A stretch of DNA of 64,000 bases, from NCBI RefSeq assembly GCF_024300625.1, contig NZ_CP101322.1, forward strand, positions 2,121,992-2,185,991. The letters are read 5' to 3'. Source of the DNA: Halovivax gelatinilyticus. Lineage in GTDB: Archaea > Halobacteriota > Halobacteria > Halobacteriales > Natrialbaceae. Under the pieces are notes generated by a model, which was given only the letters and a program-made list of their open reading frames with translations, was not told where the DNA came from and made no database searches. The position numbers and the translations under genes are program-made. Below are positions 25,133 through 34,743 of this stretch, in pieces. Position 1 is the first letter of the stretch, and each line of letters opens with the position of its first letter.

Positions 25133-25513
25133 ATGGCCGAGTTTCCCGACCTCGCGGTGAACCTCATCTACACGGTGCTCTGTCTCGTGCCGGGGTTCGT
25201 CAGCCTGCAGACGGCCATCTACGCTGGCGATTTCGACGTCGAGCTGAGCGAGTTCGAGAAGTCGACGTGGAGTCTCGTCGGAAGCGGCGTCTCGCTGTCG
25301 GTGCTGTACTTCGCATACGCGTTCGGGATGGGGCTCCGGACGGGACAGTTTATCCTCATCCGCTCGATCGATCTCGGCTGGGTCGCGCTCGTCGTCGCCT
25401 ATCCCGGCCTGCTCGCCGTGGCCGTCGTCGTCGGTCTCGTCGTCGCGAAAGCGCTCGCCTGGACCCGCCTGGCACACTCCTCGCCGACGCCCGACGTTCG
25501 CGCCGACTCGTGA
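25133..25513 (+). CDS. small membrane protein, unrecognised
   Basis: 126 residues. Spans at about 9-29, 46-66 and 84-107, with an acidic loop after span 1 (YAGDFDVELSEFEKSTW). The first span ends in CLVPGFVSLQ, a Pro-Gly feature seen in several DUF membrane families such as DUF6338, but the match is too weak to name. Convergent to the M20 peptidase gene. Confidence 0.55.
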   Translation: MAEFPDLAVNLIYTVLCLVPGFVSLQTAIYAGDFDVELSEFEKSTWSLVGSGVSLSVLYFAYAFGMGLRTGQFILIRSIDLGWVALVVAYPGLLAVAVVVGLVVAKALAWTRLAHSSPTPDVRADS

Positions 25514-25544
25514 GCCGTCGATCGAACCCGCCACCTGCCCGTCG

Positions 25545-26690
25545 TCACTCGTCCGTCGACGATCCCTCGCCGACCGATTGAACCCACCGCGCGGCGATCT
25601 CGTCGTAGCACTCGCGACAGCGTTCGAGCACCGCGACCGAGACGCTCTCTTCGGCCGTGTGCGCCTCGCCGGGTTCGGCCGGCCCGACGATCACGCAGGC
25701 CGTCCCGGCGCGATCGGCGAGCCAGCCCGCGTCGGTCGCGTGCGGTTTCGTCGTGTGCGCCGGGTGGGGCGCTCCCCGACGCTCGTGGACCGCCCGCACC
25801 GCCTCGAGCGCCGTCTCGGCGAACCCGTCGTCCGAGCAGGCCATCGGCGGCAGATCCTGCTCGACCGTCCACTCGACGCCGTCGATCGATTCGAGCCGTT
25901 CGAGCGGCGCCCGTTCGCCCGGGACCGTCCGCTCGTCGACGGTGAACGAACAGCGCTCGGGGACGACGTTCCAGGCCGACCCGCCCTCGATTTCGGTGAC
26001 GACGACGCTCCCGCACAGCTCCTCTTCGGCGACCGCGACTCGCGAAACCGGCATCTTCTGTACCACGTCCACGGCCTCCGAGGCGCGGTAGATCGCGTTC
26101 TCACCCGATTCGGGCTCGCTGGCGTGGGACGCGACGCCGGTGGCGGTGATCGTACTCGCCCGACGACCCTTGTGGGCGACGACCACGTCGGTCACTCCCG
26201 GTTGCGAGTAGTTCGTCGACCCCTCGCCGACGACGGCGACGTCCGGCGCGAAGCCGCGATCGATCGCGTGCCTGGCCCCTTCGCCGCCGACCTCTTCGCC
26301 GACGAAGCTCGCGAAGACGAGTTCGGCCGGGCGCTCGCGGCTCCCGCCCGGGGAGAGATCGGCGTCTCGAAACGCGAGCAACATCGCCGCGAGCGCGCCC
26401 TTCATGTCCGCGGTTCCCCGGCCGTGGAGGCGGCCGTCGCGCTCGAAGACGTCGTAGGTGTCGCCGACGACCTGCGAGTCGTCCGGCGGAACCACGTCGT
26501 GGTGGCCGACCATCGCGAGCGACGGTCCACCCGGCGATCCCCGGCGCGCGAGTACGTTCCCGGCCGGGTCGCGTTCGACCGACGCGTCCGTCTCCGCGTC
26601 GAGCCAATCCTCGATCGCGTCGCCGGCGGCCGTTTCGTCGACGTGGCTGGGGATCGAGACCAGCTCGCGGGTGAGCGAGGCGAGTTCCAT
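25545..26690 (-). CDS. M20-family metallopeptidase (ArgE/DapE-like deacylase)
   Basis: 381 residues. Zinc ligands are visible: H63 and D65 (VGHHDVVPPD), D95 (HGRGTADMKG), catalytic E132 with E133 (SFVGEEVGGEG), and the dimerisation domain between. Members hydrolyse N-acyl amino acids or dipeptides; ArgE, DapE and carnosinase-like roles are all possible. The neighbours do not include arginine or lysine genes, so a general amidohydrolase role is more likely. It is divergent from the first STAND gene. Confidence 0.88.
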   Translation of the reverse strand: MELASLTRELVSIPSHVDETAAGDAIEDWLDAETDASVERDPAGNVLARRGSPGGPSLAMVGHHDVVPPDDSQVVGDTYDVFERDGRLHGRGTADMKGALAAMLLAFRDADLSPGGSRERPAELVFASFVGEEVGGEGARHAIDRGFAPDVAVVGEGSTNYSQPGVTDVVVAHKGRRASTITATGVASHASEPESGENAIYRASEAVDVVQKMPVSRVAVAEEELCGSVVVTEIEGGSAWNVVPERCSFTVDERTVPGERAPLERLESIDGVEWTVEQDLPPMACSDDGFAETALEAVRAVHERRGAPHPAHTTKPHATDAGWLADRAGTACVIVGPAEPGEAHTAEESVSVAVLERCRECYDEIAARWVQSVGEGSSTDE

Positions 26691-26728
26691 ACGCTCTCAT
26701 CGAAGCGCGTCGCCGTCTTTCTGTGGGT

Positions 26729-26765
26729 CGGCCGACGATCTGCTACCGCTGTCCGGCCCGTTCGA
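26729..26765 (+). pseudogene. relic of the 3' end of a STAND-ATPase gene
   Basis: Reading SADDLLPLSGPF, these 37 bp match 30023-30059 at the end of the STAND gene just downstream with a few silent differences. The rest of the gene is missing and the frame continues into unrelated sequence. It indicates an ancient tandem copy whose tail remains. Confidence 0.65.
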
Positions 26766-26860
26766 GCGCCCGTCGACGCGAGCGTCGTCTCGACAAACCG
26801 ACGGTCGGAGGTATCGGTACTACGCGCCGGATTCGATCGACTCCCGGCTGGCCAACAGCG

Positions 26861-26866
26861 TTTATA
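26861..26866 (+). promoter_or_regulatory. TATA box of STAND gene 1
   Basis: TTTATA lies 25-30 nt before ATG 26891, a leaderless arrangement shared with STAND gene 2. Confidence 0.55.
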
Positions 26867-26890
26867 CCGCGTCGTGCGAGAATCTCCACA

Positions 26891-29800
26891 ATGGAGGTTC
26901 CCGGCGTGGACGATCTCGTCCTCGTGGCACTCGACCGTGCCGGCACGGAGGAGTGGACGCCCGCGTTGCGGGCGACGACGATCGCGAACAGAATCGACCT
27001 GGCGGAGACGATGGCCGCTCGCGTCTCGTTGCTCTCGACGCTGGCTTCGATGGCGGCGGATGGGCTGGTCGAGACCCAGACGGCGGAGGGAGACGATCAG
27101 GAGGCGTACGCCCTCACGGCCACGGGTCGCGATCGGGCGCGAACGGTGGCCGAACGCTACGAATCGGCCACGGTGACCGCAGGCGTGAACGACGATCGCG
27201 TCGAAGGACCGCTCACCGAGGTCGCCGACCGGTTCGGGCTCGACCTGGTGACGGCGATGGCGCGGCTCTCGCCCAGTGGGGAAGTGACCGTCGAGGCGAC
27301 GCTCGACTCCGCGTTCGTCGGTCGGGAAGCCGAACGCGAGGCGATCGAGCGAGCGTTCGACGCGGTCGGCGGGGGCGAGGCGGCCCTGCTCGTCGTCGAA
27401 GGCGAGGCGGGGATCGGCAAGACGACGCTGTTTCGCGAGTGCGTCTCGCTGGCCGCCGACCGCGGGTTCGAGACGCTGGTGGGGCAGGCCGACCCCGAGC
27501 GATCCGATCCGTACCACGCGCTCACCGACGCCGTGCCGTGGGCGATCGAGCACCTCGAAGGGGCCCCGACGCCGCCGTCGGCTTCGGTGGCTACGAACCA
27601 GTCGCTCGGAGCGGCCGTGGCGATGCGCTACGGTGCGGTGCTGGACGAACTCGCCGAGCGAACGACCGACCGACCGATCGTTCTCGGCATCGAGGACCTG
27701 CAGTGGGCCGACGCCGCCTCGCTGGCGCTGCTCACTTCGATTCTGGAGGGACTCGAGTCCGTCCCGATCGCCGTCGTCATCACGATGCGTGACGACGACT
27801 CCGCCGACGAAACCCTCATCGACGCGGCGCGCTGTGAGCTGACGGTCTGTCACCTCGGGCCGTTCGACCGCGCGGAGGTCGGCGAGCTAATCGAGCGACG
27901 GGTGGGACGACGGGGCGTGCCCGAAGCCTGTCTGGACGCGATCTACGAACACACCGGCGGCGTGGGCCTATTCGTCGAGGAGACGGTCGACGACCTGCTC
28001 GATCGCGGTATCATCGATCCACACCGCGGGACGTATCCCGAGTCGCTTGCCGACGTACCGCTCCCGTCGGTCGTCGAATCGACGATCCGTGACCGTCTCG
28101 ACCGGCTCGACGAGCCGACGCACCACGTCCTGGAGGCTGCGGCGGTAGCCGGAACGACGATCTCGCTGTCGACGCTGCGTGCGGTCTCGGAGGGATCGTC
28201 GGACCGCCTTCGCGACCACGCCCAGCTGCTGGTCGACGGCCGGGTCTGGGAACGCCTCGACGACGAGACGTATCGATTCGCGAGTCACATTTTGCGATCG
28301 ACGGTGCTCGAGACGCTCGACCCCGCGCGACGCGCCGTACTCGAACGGCGGGTGGCCGATCACCTGGCTGAACGGTCGGACCCACCGCACGCCGAACTCG
28401 CGCGGCGGTACGACCGCGCCGGGGAGGCCGATCGGGCGCTCGAACACGCAGTGGAGGCGGGCGAGGCCGCGTACGACGTCTACGCCCACGAAGAGGCGAT
28501 CGACGCGTATCAGCTGGCGCTGGCGCTCGCTCGCGACCTCGAGCGCGACGCCGAGGTAATCGAGGCGCTCGAATCGCTCGCGAACGTATACCAGCTCACC
28601 GGCGAGTTCGAATCGGCTCACACGCACCTGCAGTACGTCCGGAGCCACACCGACGATCCCGACCGAATCAGGCGGACCTACGCCTCCCAATCGAGTATGT
28701 GCCTCCAGGTCGGCGAATTGGAGCGGGCGATCGAACTCGTCGAGCGCGGACTCGCGCTCGAGGGGCCGCGCTCGTCGGCGTACGTCGGGCTGCTGGATAC
28801 CCTCGCGAGCGTGCAGTTTCAGGCCGGTGACTTTCGCGAGGCGATCGCGACCGCCAGATACCAGTACGCCCTCGCGAAGGCCCTCGACGACGCCCGGATG
28901 ATGGGGACGGCGTCGTTTCAGATCGGGCGCAGTCACCGCCAGCTGGGTCGAGCCGAGCGGGCCGTCGAGTCCCTCGAGGCGGCTCGCGACCTGCTCGAAC
29001 CGCTCGACGACCCGGTCGCCCTGGCGAGTACTCTGAACGATCTCGGAATCTCCTACATCACGGCCGGTCGGTTCGAGGAGGGCGTGGCGGCGATGGAGCG
29101 CTGTGGAGACCTCGCCGAGGAGGCCGGCGACGTCGCCACGGCGATCAACTCGTTCAACAACCTCGGCGTGCACGCGATCGGCCGGGGTGACTGGGTTGAC
29201 GCCCGCGAGCACTTCGACCGGGTGTACGAGCTGGCCGCCCGGGTCGGCAACGATCGCATGCGCGTCATCGCCCTCAGCAACGAGGGGGTGATCGATATCA
29301 TGAGCGACGACGTTCAGGTGGCCCGGGAGAAGTTCGAGACCGCCCTCGAACTATCCCGGTCAATCGGTCACGATCACCAGACGACGTTCGCCAGAATCAA
29401 CCTGGCGCAGGTCGAGGCGCTTTCTGGAGGACTCGACGAGGCCGAGCGATACGCGACGGAGGCCTTAGAGCGGGCGCGGGCGGACGGCTACGTCAGGGCG
29501 GAGGCGGACGCGATGCGCATGCGGGGAATCGTCTCTCGCGAGCGCGGGGACGTCGAACGGGCCGTCGAACGCCACCACGAAGCGCTCGAGCGGGCCCGAG
29601 AGAGCGAAAACAGCATGGAGATATCCAAGGCGGCGCGCGATCTCGCGGAGTCGCTGGTGGCCGTCGGCGAGGCCGAAGCGGCCCTGGAACGCTGTGATGA
29701 AGCCGAGGCGAACGTCCCGGACGGCTTTCGCATCGACCAGGTCGGCCTGGAAGCCACGCGCGCTCGCGCCCTCGCCGCGGTTGGCGACGAACGCGCCTCC

Positions 29801-30076
29801 GACGCGCTTCGATCGATCCTCGAGGAGACGAGAGAGCTGGATCACGCCCAGGTCGAACTCCAGGTGCGTCGCGACCTGGCGTGGCTCGCGCTCGATTCTG
29901 GCGACCGATCGGCGGCGCTCGAACAGCTCGATCGCGGCTACGCGCTCGCCGAACGGACGCACACGCACAGCCAGCGCGAGTGGTTCGAAGACGCGATCAG
30001 GGCGCTGGAGGAGGGTGGCTGTTCGGCCGACGACCTGCTCCCGCTGTCCGGTCCGTTCGGCGCGACGCTGGACTGA
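26891..30076 (+). CDS. large wHTH-STAND ATPase-TPR signalling protein 1
   Basis: 1061 residues from ATG 26891, with a TATA box 25 nt upstream. Residues 1-95 form a winged helix (LVALDRAG, VSLLSTLASMAADGLVETQT). An AAA16/STAND NTPase follows with Walker A GEAGIGKTT (171-179) and Walker B IVLGIEDLQWAD (263-274). The C-terminal ~500 residues are TPR-type helical repeats (AIELVERGL, AVESLEAARDL, AREHFDRVYELAARVGN). Such proteins oligomerise on ATP when the TPR domain senses a ligand, as in MalT/LAL regulators. The N-terminal wHTH points to transcription control; a defence role is possible. A paralogue lies 1.4 kb downstream. Confidence 0.88.
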   Translation: MEVPGVDDLVLVALDRAGTEEWTPALRATTIANRIDLAETMAARVSLLSTLASMAADGLVETQTAEGDDQEAYALTATGRDRARTVAERYESATVTAGVNDDRVEGPLTEVADRFGLDLVTAMARLSPSGEVTVEATLDSAFVGREAEREAIERAFDAVGGGEAALLVVEGEAGIGKTTLFRECVSLAADRGFETLVGQADPERSDPYHALTDAVPWAIEHLEGAPTPPSASVATNQSLGAAVAMRYGAVLDELAERTTDRPIVLGIEDLQWADAASLALLTSILEGLESVPIAVVITMRDDDSADETLIDAARCELTVCHLGPFDRAEVGELIERRVGRRGVPEACLDAIYEHTGGVGLFVEETVDDLLDRGIIDPHRGTYPESLADVPLPSVVESTIRDRLDRLDEPTHHVLEAAAVAGTTISLSTLRAVSEGSSDRLRDHAQLLVDGRVWERLDDETYRFASHILRSTVLETLDPARRAVLERRVADHLAERSDPPHAELARRYDRAGEADRALEHAVEAGEAAYDVYAHEEAIDAYQLALALARDLERDAEVIEALESLANVYQLTGEFESAHTHLQYVRSHTDDPDRIRRTYASQSSMCLQVGELERAIELVERGLALEGPRSSAYVGLLDTLASVQFQAGDFREAIATARYQYALAKALDDARMMGTASFQIGRSHRQLGRAERAVESLEAARDLLEPLDDPVALASTLNDLGISYITAGRFEEGVAAMERCGDLAEEAGDVATAINSFNNLGVHAIGRGDWVDAREHFDRVYELAARVGNDRMRVIALSNEGVIDIMSDDVQVAREKFETALELSRSIGHDHQTTFARINLAQVEALSGGLDEAERYATEALERARADGYVRAEADAMRMRGIVSRERGDVERAVERHHEALERARESENSMEISKAARDLAESLVAVGEAEAALERCDEAEANVPDGFRIDQVGLEATRARALAAVGDERASDALRSILEETRELDHAQVELQVRRDLAWLALDSGDRSAALEQLDRGYALAERTHTHSQREWFEDAIRALEEGGCSADDLLPLSGPFGATLD

Positions 30077-30209
30077 GAAGACGCACGGCTTCGGTGTGTC
30101 TCGATCCCTGATCCAATTCGCTGAGTCCGAGTCGAACCACCGGTGGGCGAGTGCTCGAAATGCTGTACCGAATCGAGTCCGTCTCAGACCGAACGGCGTG
30201 AGTTCGCGA

Positions 30210-31307
30210 TCAGGCCCGTTGCAGCCGGACGACGAAGCGCGCGCCGCCGAGCGGCGAGTCGGCCATGGTGAGGTCGCCACCGTAGTTGTCGGCGATCTCG
30301 GCGGCGAGGTGGGTTCCGAGTCCCGTCCCGCCGGAGTCGCCGATCGAGACGCCGCGATCGAAGATGCGTTCGCGGTCTTCGCGGTCGACGCCCGAGCCGT
30401 CGTCGTCGACGTAGACGGTCACCGACTCGTCGCTCTCGCTCGTGTGAATCCGGATTTTCGAGCCGCCGGAGTGGACGAGCGCGTTCTCGAGTAAATTCGC
30501 GAAGAGTTCCTTGAGCAACGCCCCTCCTTCGACGCGCAGGTCGTCTACGTCGGTCGTAACGTCGAACTCGTGCTTGTTCGCGAGATCGGCGTGGCGGTTG
30601 ACGGTCTCGCGGATCACGCGCGGTAGTTCGACGGGCGTGAGGTCCTCGTCGGCTTCGAGCTGGTGGAGCGTTCGGACGTTCTCGATGAGGTCGATCGCCT
30701 CGGTGACGCCGTTTTTAGCGTAGCCGTGGTAGGTTCGCTGATCGTCGGTGAGCTCGCCTTCGGCCAGCAGATCGAGGTAGCCGTCGATGACGGTGAGCTT
30801 GTTGCCGAGGTCGTGTCTGAGAACCGAGTGGAGAAACTCGGCGCGCGCCTGGGCTTCGGTTCGTTCGGTCGTGTCGGTCGCGACGCAGACGATCCCTTCG
30901 ACGGTTCCGTCCTCGCGCATCACGGACGCCGAGAGGCTCGTCGGTATCGCCTCCCCGTCGGTCGATTCGAGGTAGCTCTCCAGGTCGGTCACGCTTCCCT
31001 TTCGCATGAGGAGTTCGATGAACTCCCCCGAGTGAAGCATCGCGGAGAGTTCTGCGTTGCGGTCGGGGTCGGTGAGAATGTAGTCGATCGGTTTGCCGAC
31101 GAGGTCGTCCGGTTCGTAGCCGAGCATGTCCCGGACGGCCTCGTTCGCCATTCGGATGCGTCCGTCGGGGCCGAGTTTCACGAGGACGTCGACCATCGTG
31201 TCCATCACGTTCTCGAGATCGGCCGTCCGCTGGCGTACGCGCTCGGCGAGTTCGTCCCTCGAGAGGATTGTAAGTTCCTCGTCGCTTTCGTAGCCGGCGT
31301 CGTCCAT
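30210..31307 (-). CDS. cytoplasmic PAS-domain histidine kinase
   Basis: 365 residues. A coiled N-terminus (LSRDELAERVRQRTADLENV) leads into a PAS domain at ~32-150 (GRIRMANEAVRDMLGYEPDD, GIVCVATDTTER). The H-box LHSVLRHDLGNKLTVIDGYL has H165. The HATPase contains ELFANLLENALVHS, VDDDGSGVDRED and GGTGLGTHLAAEI. There are no membrane spans, so it senses an internal signal. It sits, inverted, between the two giant STAND genes; no response regulator is close, so signalling to them is conceivable but unproven. Confidence 0.9.
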   Translation of the reverse strand: MDDAGYESDEELTILSRDELAERVRQRTADLENVMDTMVDVLVKLGPDGRIRMANEAVRDMLGYEPDDLVGKPIDYILTDPDRNAELSAMLHSGEFIELLMRKGSVTDLESYLESTDGEAIPTSLSASVMREDGTVEGIVCVATDTTERTEAQARAEFLHSVLRHDLGNKLTVIDGYLDLLAEGELTDDQRTYHGYAKNGVTEAIDLIENVRTLHQLEADEDLTPVELPRVIRETVNRHADLANKHEFDVTTDVDDLRVEGGALLKELFANLLENALVHSGGSKIRIHTSESDESVTVYVDDDGSGVDREDRERIFDRGVSIGDSGGTGLGTHLAAEIADNYGGDLTMADSPLGGARFVVRLQRA

Positions 31308-31441
31308 TCAGTCGTGGATTGGACCGTGATGTAATTAATACCAGGGGTGGTCGACCGACAAACGATTCGATTATCCCGGCATTTGGCGCCGAAACCGACC
31401 GACAACGCGGCTCCGGGGCGGATGTTGACCCGGCCACACCA

Positions 31442-31447
31442 TTTTAT
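31442..31447 (+). promoter_or_regulatory. TATA box of STAND gene 2
   Basis: TTTTAT lies 25-30 nt before ATG 31472, the same spacing as in STAND gene 1. Confidence 0.5.
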
Positions 31448-31471
31448 GTGGTCGAACGCGAAGCATAACCG

Positions 31472-34400
31472 ATGACAGAGTACGGACTCGAGGAGTTCAT
31501 CCTCCTGGCACTTGCCGAGCGCGAACGCGCTTCGGTGCCGGCGGAGCCGACGGCGGTGACGCCGTCATCCCTGGGTGACGTGCTTACGCTCTCGCAAACG
31601 GTCGCAGACCGCCTCTCCCTTCTCTCTGCACTTTCGACGCTCACCAGCTCGGGACTCGTCGAGGAGACGACCGAGACGCTCGACGGTCGAGCGGGTGAAC
31701 GAAGCCTCTACCGCCTCAGCGAAGCGGGACGTTCCCGCGCGAACGAACTGTTCGAATCGGTCGCTGACGAACCGGTCACCGTCTACGATGGCGACGACCC
31801 TTTCGAGTGCCGGATGGGGGCGCTTCCGGACCGTATCGGGGTGAGCGTGACGAACGCGCTGGTTCGCCGTTCGCCCGACCGAAGTCTCACGCTCGAAGAG
31901 TCGGTCGACCAGCGGTTCGTCGGTCGGCAGTCTGCGATCACCGCGCTCGAATCGGCGTTAGACTCGGCTCGGAACGGGATTCCCCAAACGCTCGTCGTGA
32001 CGGGCGACGCCGGCGTCGGAAAGACGACGCTGGTCGAATCGTTCGTCGACCGATACTGCGACGATTCCGTAGACGTCCGATTCGGTCGGAGCCTCCGCGA
32101 CGGCGGGCAGGCCTACGGACCGCTCGTGGAGGCGATCGGCGGCGCGATAGGTGATTCGCCCCTCCTGTCCGATGGCGTGGCTCCCGACCCTGATGACGCC
32201 GAATCCTACCAGGCGCAACTCTCGGCGTTCTACAACGACGTGACGTCGGCGATTGAATCGCACGCGAGAGAGACGCCGACCGTCCTCATCGTCGAGGACC
32301 TCCAGTGGGCTGATCCAGCAACGGTCGAGTTACTCACCCACGTCGCGACCACGGTCGAAGACGCGTCACTGTTACTCGTCGCGACGTATCGCCCATCGCG
32401 TGTCGGTGACGAACACCCGTTCGTCGATTCGATCGACGAAAACCGGTTCGTCGAACTCCGGGTCGATCCCTTCGATCGAACGGAGACGGCCGCCCTGATC
32501 GAGGCGGAACTCGGTCGCCGTGGCGTTCCCGACGCGTTCGTCGACGGCGTGTACGATGGAACCGGTGGGAACGCCCTGTTCGTCGTCGAAACGGTGGCGA
32601 GCCTCCTGGAATCGGGCGCCCTCGACCCGCGAGTCGACCGATACCCGGACACGGTCGAAGCCGAACAGATACCAGACGTCGTCGAGACGACGATCGAACG
32701 TCGATTCGATCGGTTAGACGACCGAACGGAACGGGTGCTCTCCATCGGTGCCGTGCTCGGCAGTCCAATTCCGGAGGACGTACTCATCGAAGTCGTTTCT
32801 CGTTCAGAACCAGCGGTTCGAGAACGCATCGAGTTGCTCGTCGACGGCGGCGTCTGGCGCCGGAGCGACGACGGTGATCTGCTATTTCGAAGCGAGGTGC
32901 TCCGATCGGCGGCGCTCGACCGCCTCGCCGAAAATCGCCGCCGGACACTCCACGCGACGGCTGCCCGGACGCTCGCCGCGGCCGAGGCAGATCCGGCGAC
33001 GATCGCAACGCACTTCGAACGTGCTGGTGACGCTGAGAACGCACTCGAATACCATCAGCAGGCCGCCGACGATGCCGTTGCCGTCTACGCCCACGACGTG
33101 GCAATCGAACACTACGAGCGAGCACTCTCGCTGGCACGAGACGCCGATCGGGACGAGTTCGTCCTCGACCTGCTCGAATCGATCGGAGACATCCACTCGA
33201 CTCGCGGCAGGTATGACGAGGCTAAAAAGCACTTTCGATACGTCAGAGAGCGAACCGACGATCCGGAACGAGTTCGCCGAAGTTACCGCTATCAGGCGGA
33301 GATGGCCTTCAAACGTAGCAAATACGACGAGGCCGAGGAGTACGCCCGTCAGGGACTCGACGTCGGTGGAGACGAGATAACTGAGGAGGTGTGTCGACTC
33401 ACCGATCAGCTCGGCGGTGCATACTTCGGTCGTGGGCAGTTCGAGGAAGCCATCGAGCACCACGAACGTCTTCGCGACCGATCCGCCGAAATCGGCTTCA
33501 CCCTCGGTCGCGGTCGCGCCAATCAGAACCTCGGCTGTTGTTACGGGGACCTTGGCGAGGCGGATCGTTCGGTCGAACTCCTAGAGCGCGGGGCGAGACT
33601 GCTGGAAACGGTCGGCGACGAGGGGGAACTTGCTGGTTGTTACAACGATCTCTCGATCGCGTACGACCGAGTTGGCCGGTACGACGACGCCATTGAGACG
33701 ATGGAAGCGTGTCTCGACGTCGCAGAGCGGACTGAACAAGTCATGGTGATCAGGCTCGCTAAGGCGAACCTCGCATTGTACGCCCTGCGGCGAGGCGAGT
33801 GGGAACGCTCGCGCGAGTTTTTCGAGGGAGTCGAAGAAATCGCCCGCCGCGTCGACGACCGACAATCGCTCTCGATAGCTGTCTGGCTCGATAATTCGAT
33901 CGAACTCGAAGTCGGCCACGTCGACGACGCTATCGTTGGCTTCGAGCGGGCCCTCGAGATTGTCCGCGAGACCGAAGCGAACCACCGTATCGCCCTGTAC
34001 GAGTGGGGGATTGCACAGGCGAACTTTCTCGCTGGCAACTTCGACCGGACGATCGATCACATCGAGCGAGCGGTCGATATCGCGACAGAGCACGAGTATA
34101 CGCGCATACTCGGCGCGTGTAAATCCGTTCGTGGGAGCGTCGAGCGCGAACGTGGGGAAGTCGAGCGTGCGATTACCCTCCAGCGAGAGGCGGTAATCCT
34201 CGTCGCGGATGTGGACGACGAGCACGTTCTTCCGCTCAGACAGATGCGCCTCGCCAGGACGCTGTGTCGGGCGGGCGAAACTGAGGAGGCGCTCGAACTC
34301 GCTCGAGCCGCGTCTGAGGGGTGTCCGGACGGGGACGCATTGATGTCGGTAAAGATCGAAGCGACCAACGGAGCCGCACAGCTCGCCGCGGGTGAGTACG

Positions 34401-34645
34401 ACACGGCCCGCGAGACACTCGAGTCGGCCGTTGAACGCGCGCGGGGGCTGTCGAACGAGGCTCGCCTTTACGCGCTCTGTGAACTCGGTCGCCTCGAGAT
34501 CGAGGTGGGCAACGACGATGCCGCCCGCGGTCGACTCGAGGAGGGGCTTCGCCTCGTCGAAGAGAGCGGAATCGCCGTCTACGCCCCTCGGCTAGAGGAG
34601 TTACTCGCGACCGTCGAGCGCGAGCCGTCGGTGACCGGCGACTAA
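31472..34645 (+). CDS. large wHTH-STAND ATPase-TPR signalling protein 2
   Basis: 1057 residues, the same architecture as the gene at 26891-30076: winged helix (1-95, LSLLSALSTLTSSGLVEETT), NTPase with Walker A GDAGVGKTT (178-186) and Walker B VLIVEDLQWAD (271-281), then TPR-like repeats to the end (AIEHYERALSLARD, YDEAEEYARQGLDVG, RETLESAVERARGL). Sequence divergence from paralogue 1 is considerable outside the ATPase core, so the two may respond to different ligands. Codon use is slightly less GC-biased than in copy 1. Confidence 0.88.
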   Translation: MTEYGLEEFILLALAERERASVPAEPTAVTPSSLGDVLTLSQTVADRLSLLSALSTLTSSGLVEETTETLDGRAGERSLYRLSEAGRSRANELFESVADEPVTVYDGDDPFECRMGALPDRIGVSVTNALVRRSPDRSLTLEESVDQRFVGRQSAITALESALDSARNGIPQTLVVTGDAGVGKTTLVESFVDRYCDDSVDVRFGRSLRDGGQAYGPLVEAIGGAIGDSPLLSDGVAPDPDDAESYQAQLSAFYNDVTSAIESHARETPTVLIVEDLQWADPATVELLTHVATTVEDASLLLVATYRPSRVGDEHPFVDSIDENRFVELRVDPFDRTETAALIEAELGRRGVPDAFVDGVYDGTGGNALFVVETVASLLESGALDPRVDRYPDTVEAEQIPDVVETTIERRFDRLDDRTERVLSIGAVLGSPIPEDVLIEVVSRSEPAVRERIELLVDGGVWRRSDDGDLLFRSEVLRSAALDRLAENRRRTLHATAARTLAAAEADPATIATHFERAGDAENALEYHQQAADDAVAVYAHDVAIEHYERALSLARDADRDEFVLDLLESIGDIHSTRGRYDEAKKHFRYVRERTDDPERVRRSYRYQAEMAFKRSKYDEAEEYARQGLDVGGDEITEEVCRLTDQLGGAYFGRGQFEEAIEHHERLRDRSAEIGFTLGRGRANQNLGCCYGDLGEADRSVELLERGARLLETVGDEGELAGCYNDLSIAYDRVGRYDDAIETMEACLDVAERTEQVMVIRLAKANLALYALRRGEWERSREFFEGVEEIARRVDDRQSLSIAVWLDNSIELEVGHVDDAIVGFERALEIVRETEANHRIALYEWGIAQANFLAGNFDRTIDHIERAVDIATEHEYTRILGACKSVRGSVERERGEVERAITLQREAVILVADVDDEHVLPLRQMRLARTLCRAGETEEALELARAASEGCPDGDALMSVKIEATNGAAQLAAGEYDTARETLESAVERARGLSNEARLYALCELGRLEIEVGNDDAARGRLEEGLRLVEESGIAVYAPRLEELLATVEREPSVTGD

Positions 34646-34714
34646 AGCGCGTATTCCTGACAATCGTCTGGTTGGCGGTCGATCCCACCACGTACCGTCG
34701 TACAGGTGGACACC

Positions 34715-34721
34715 CTTTTTA
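34715..34721 (+). promoter_or_regulatory. TATA box of the PINA gene
   Basis: CTTTTTATC lies 22-30 nt before ATG 34744, with the T-rich core at 34715-34721. Confidence 0.5.
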
Positions 34722-34743
34722 TCGTCGGTGACCGAGTGAGGGT

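Noticed and set aside
26402-27853. Minus-strand frame of 483 codons across the M20/STAND boundary
   Set aside because: Mirror frame of two good genes on either strand, with Arg/His/Gly bias and no domain.
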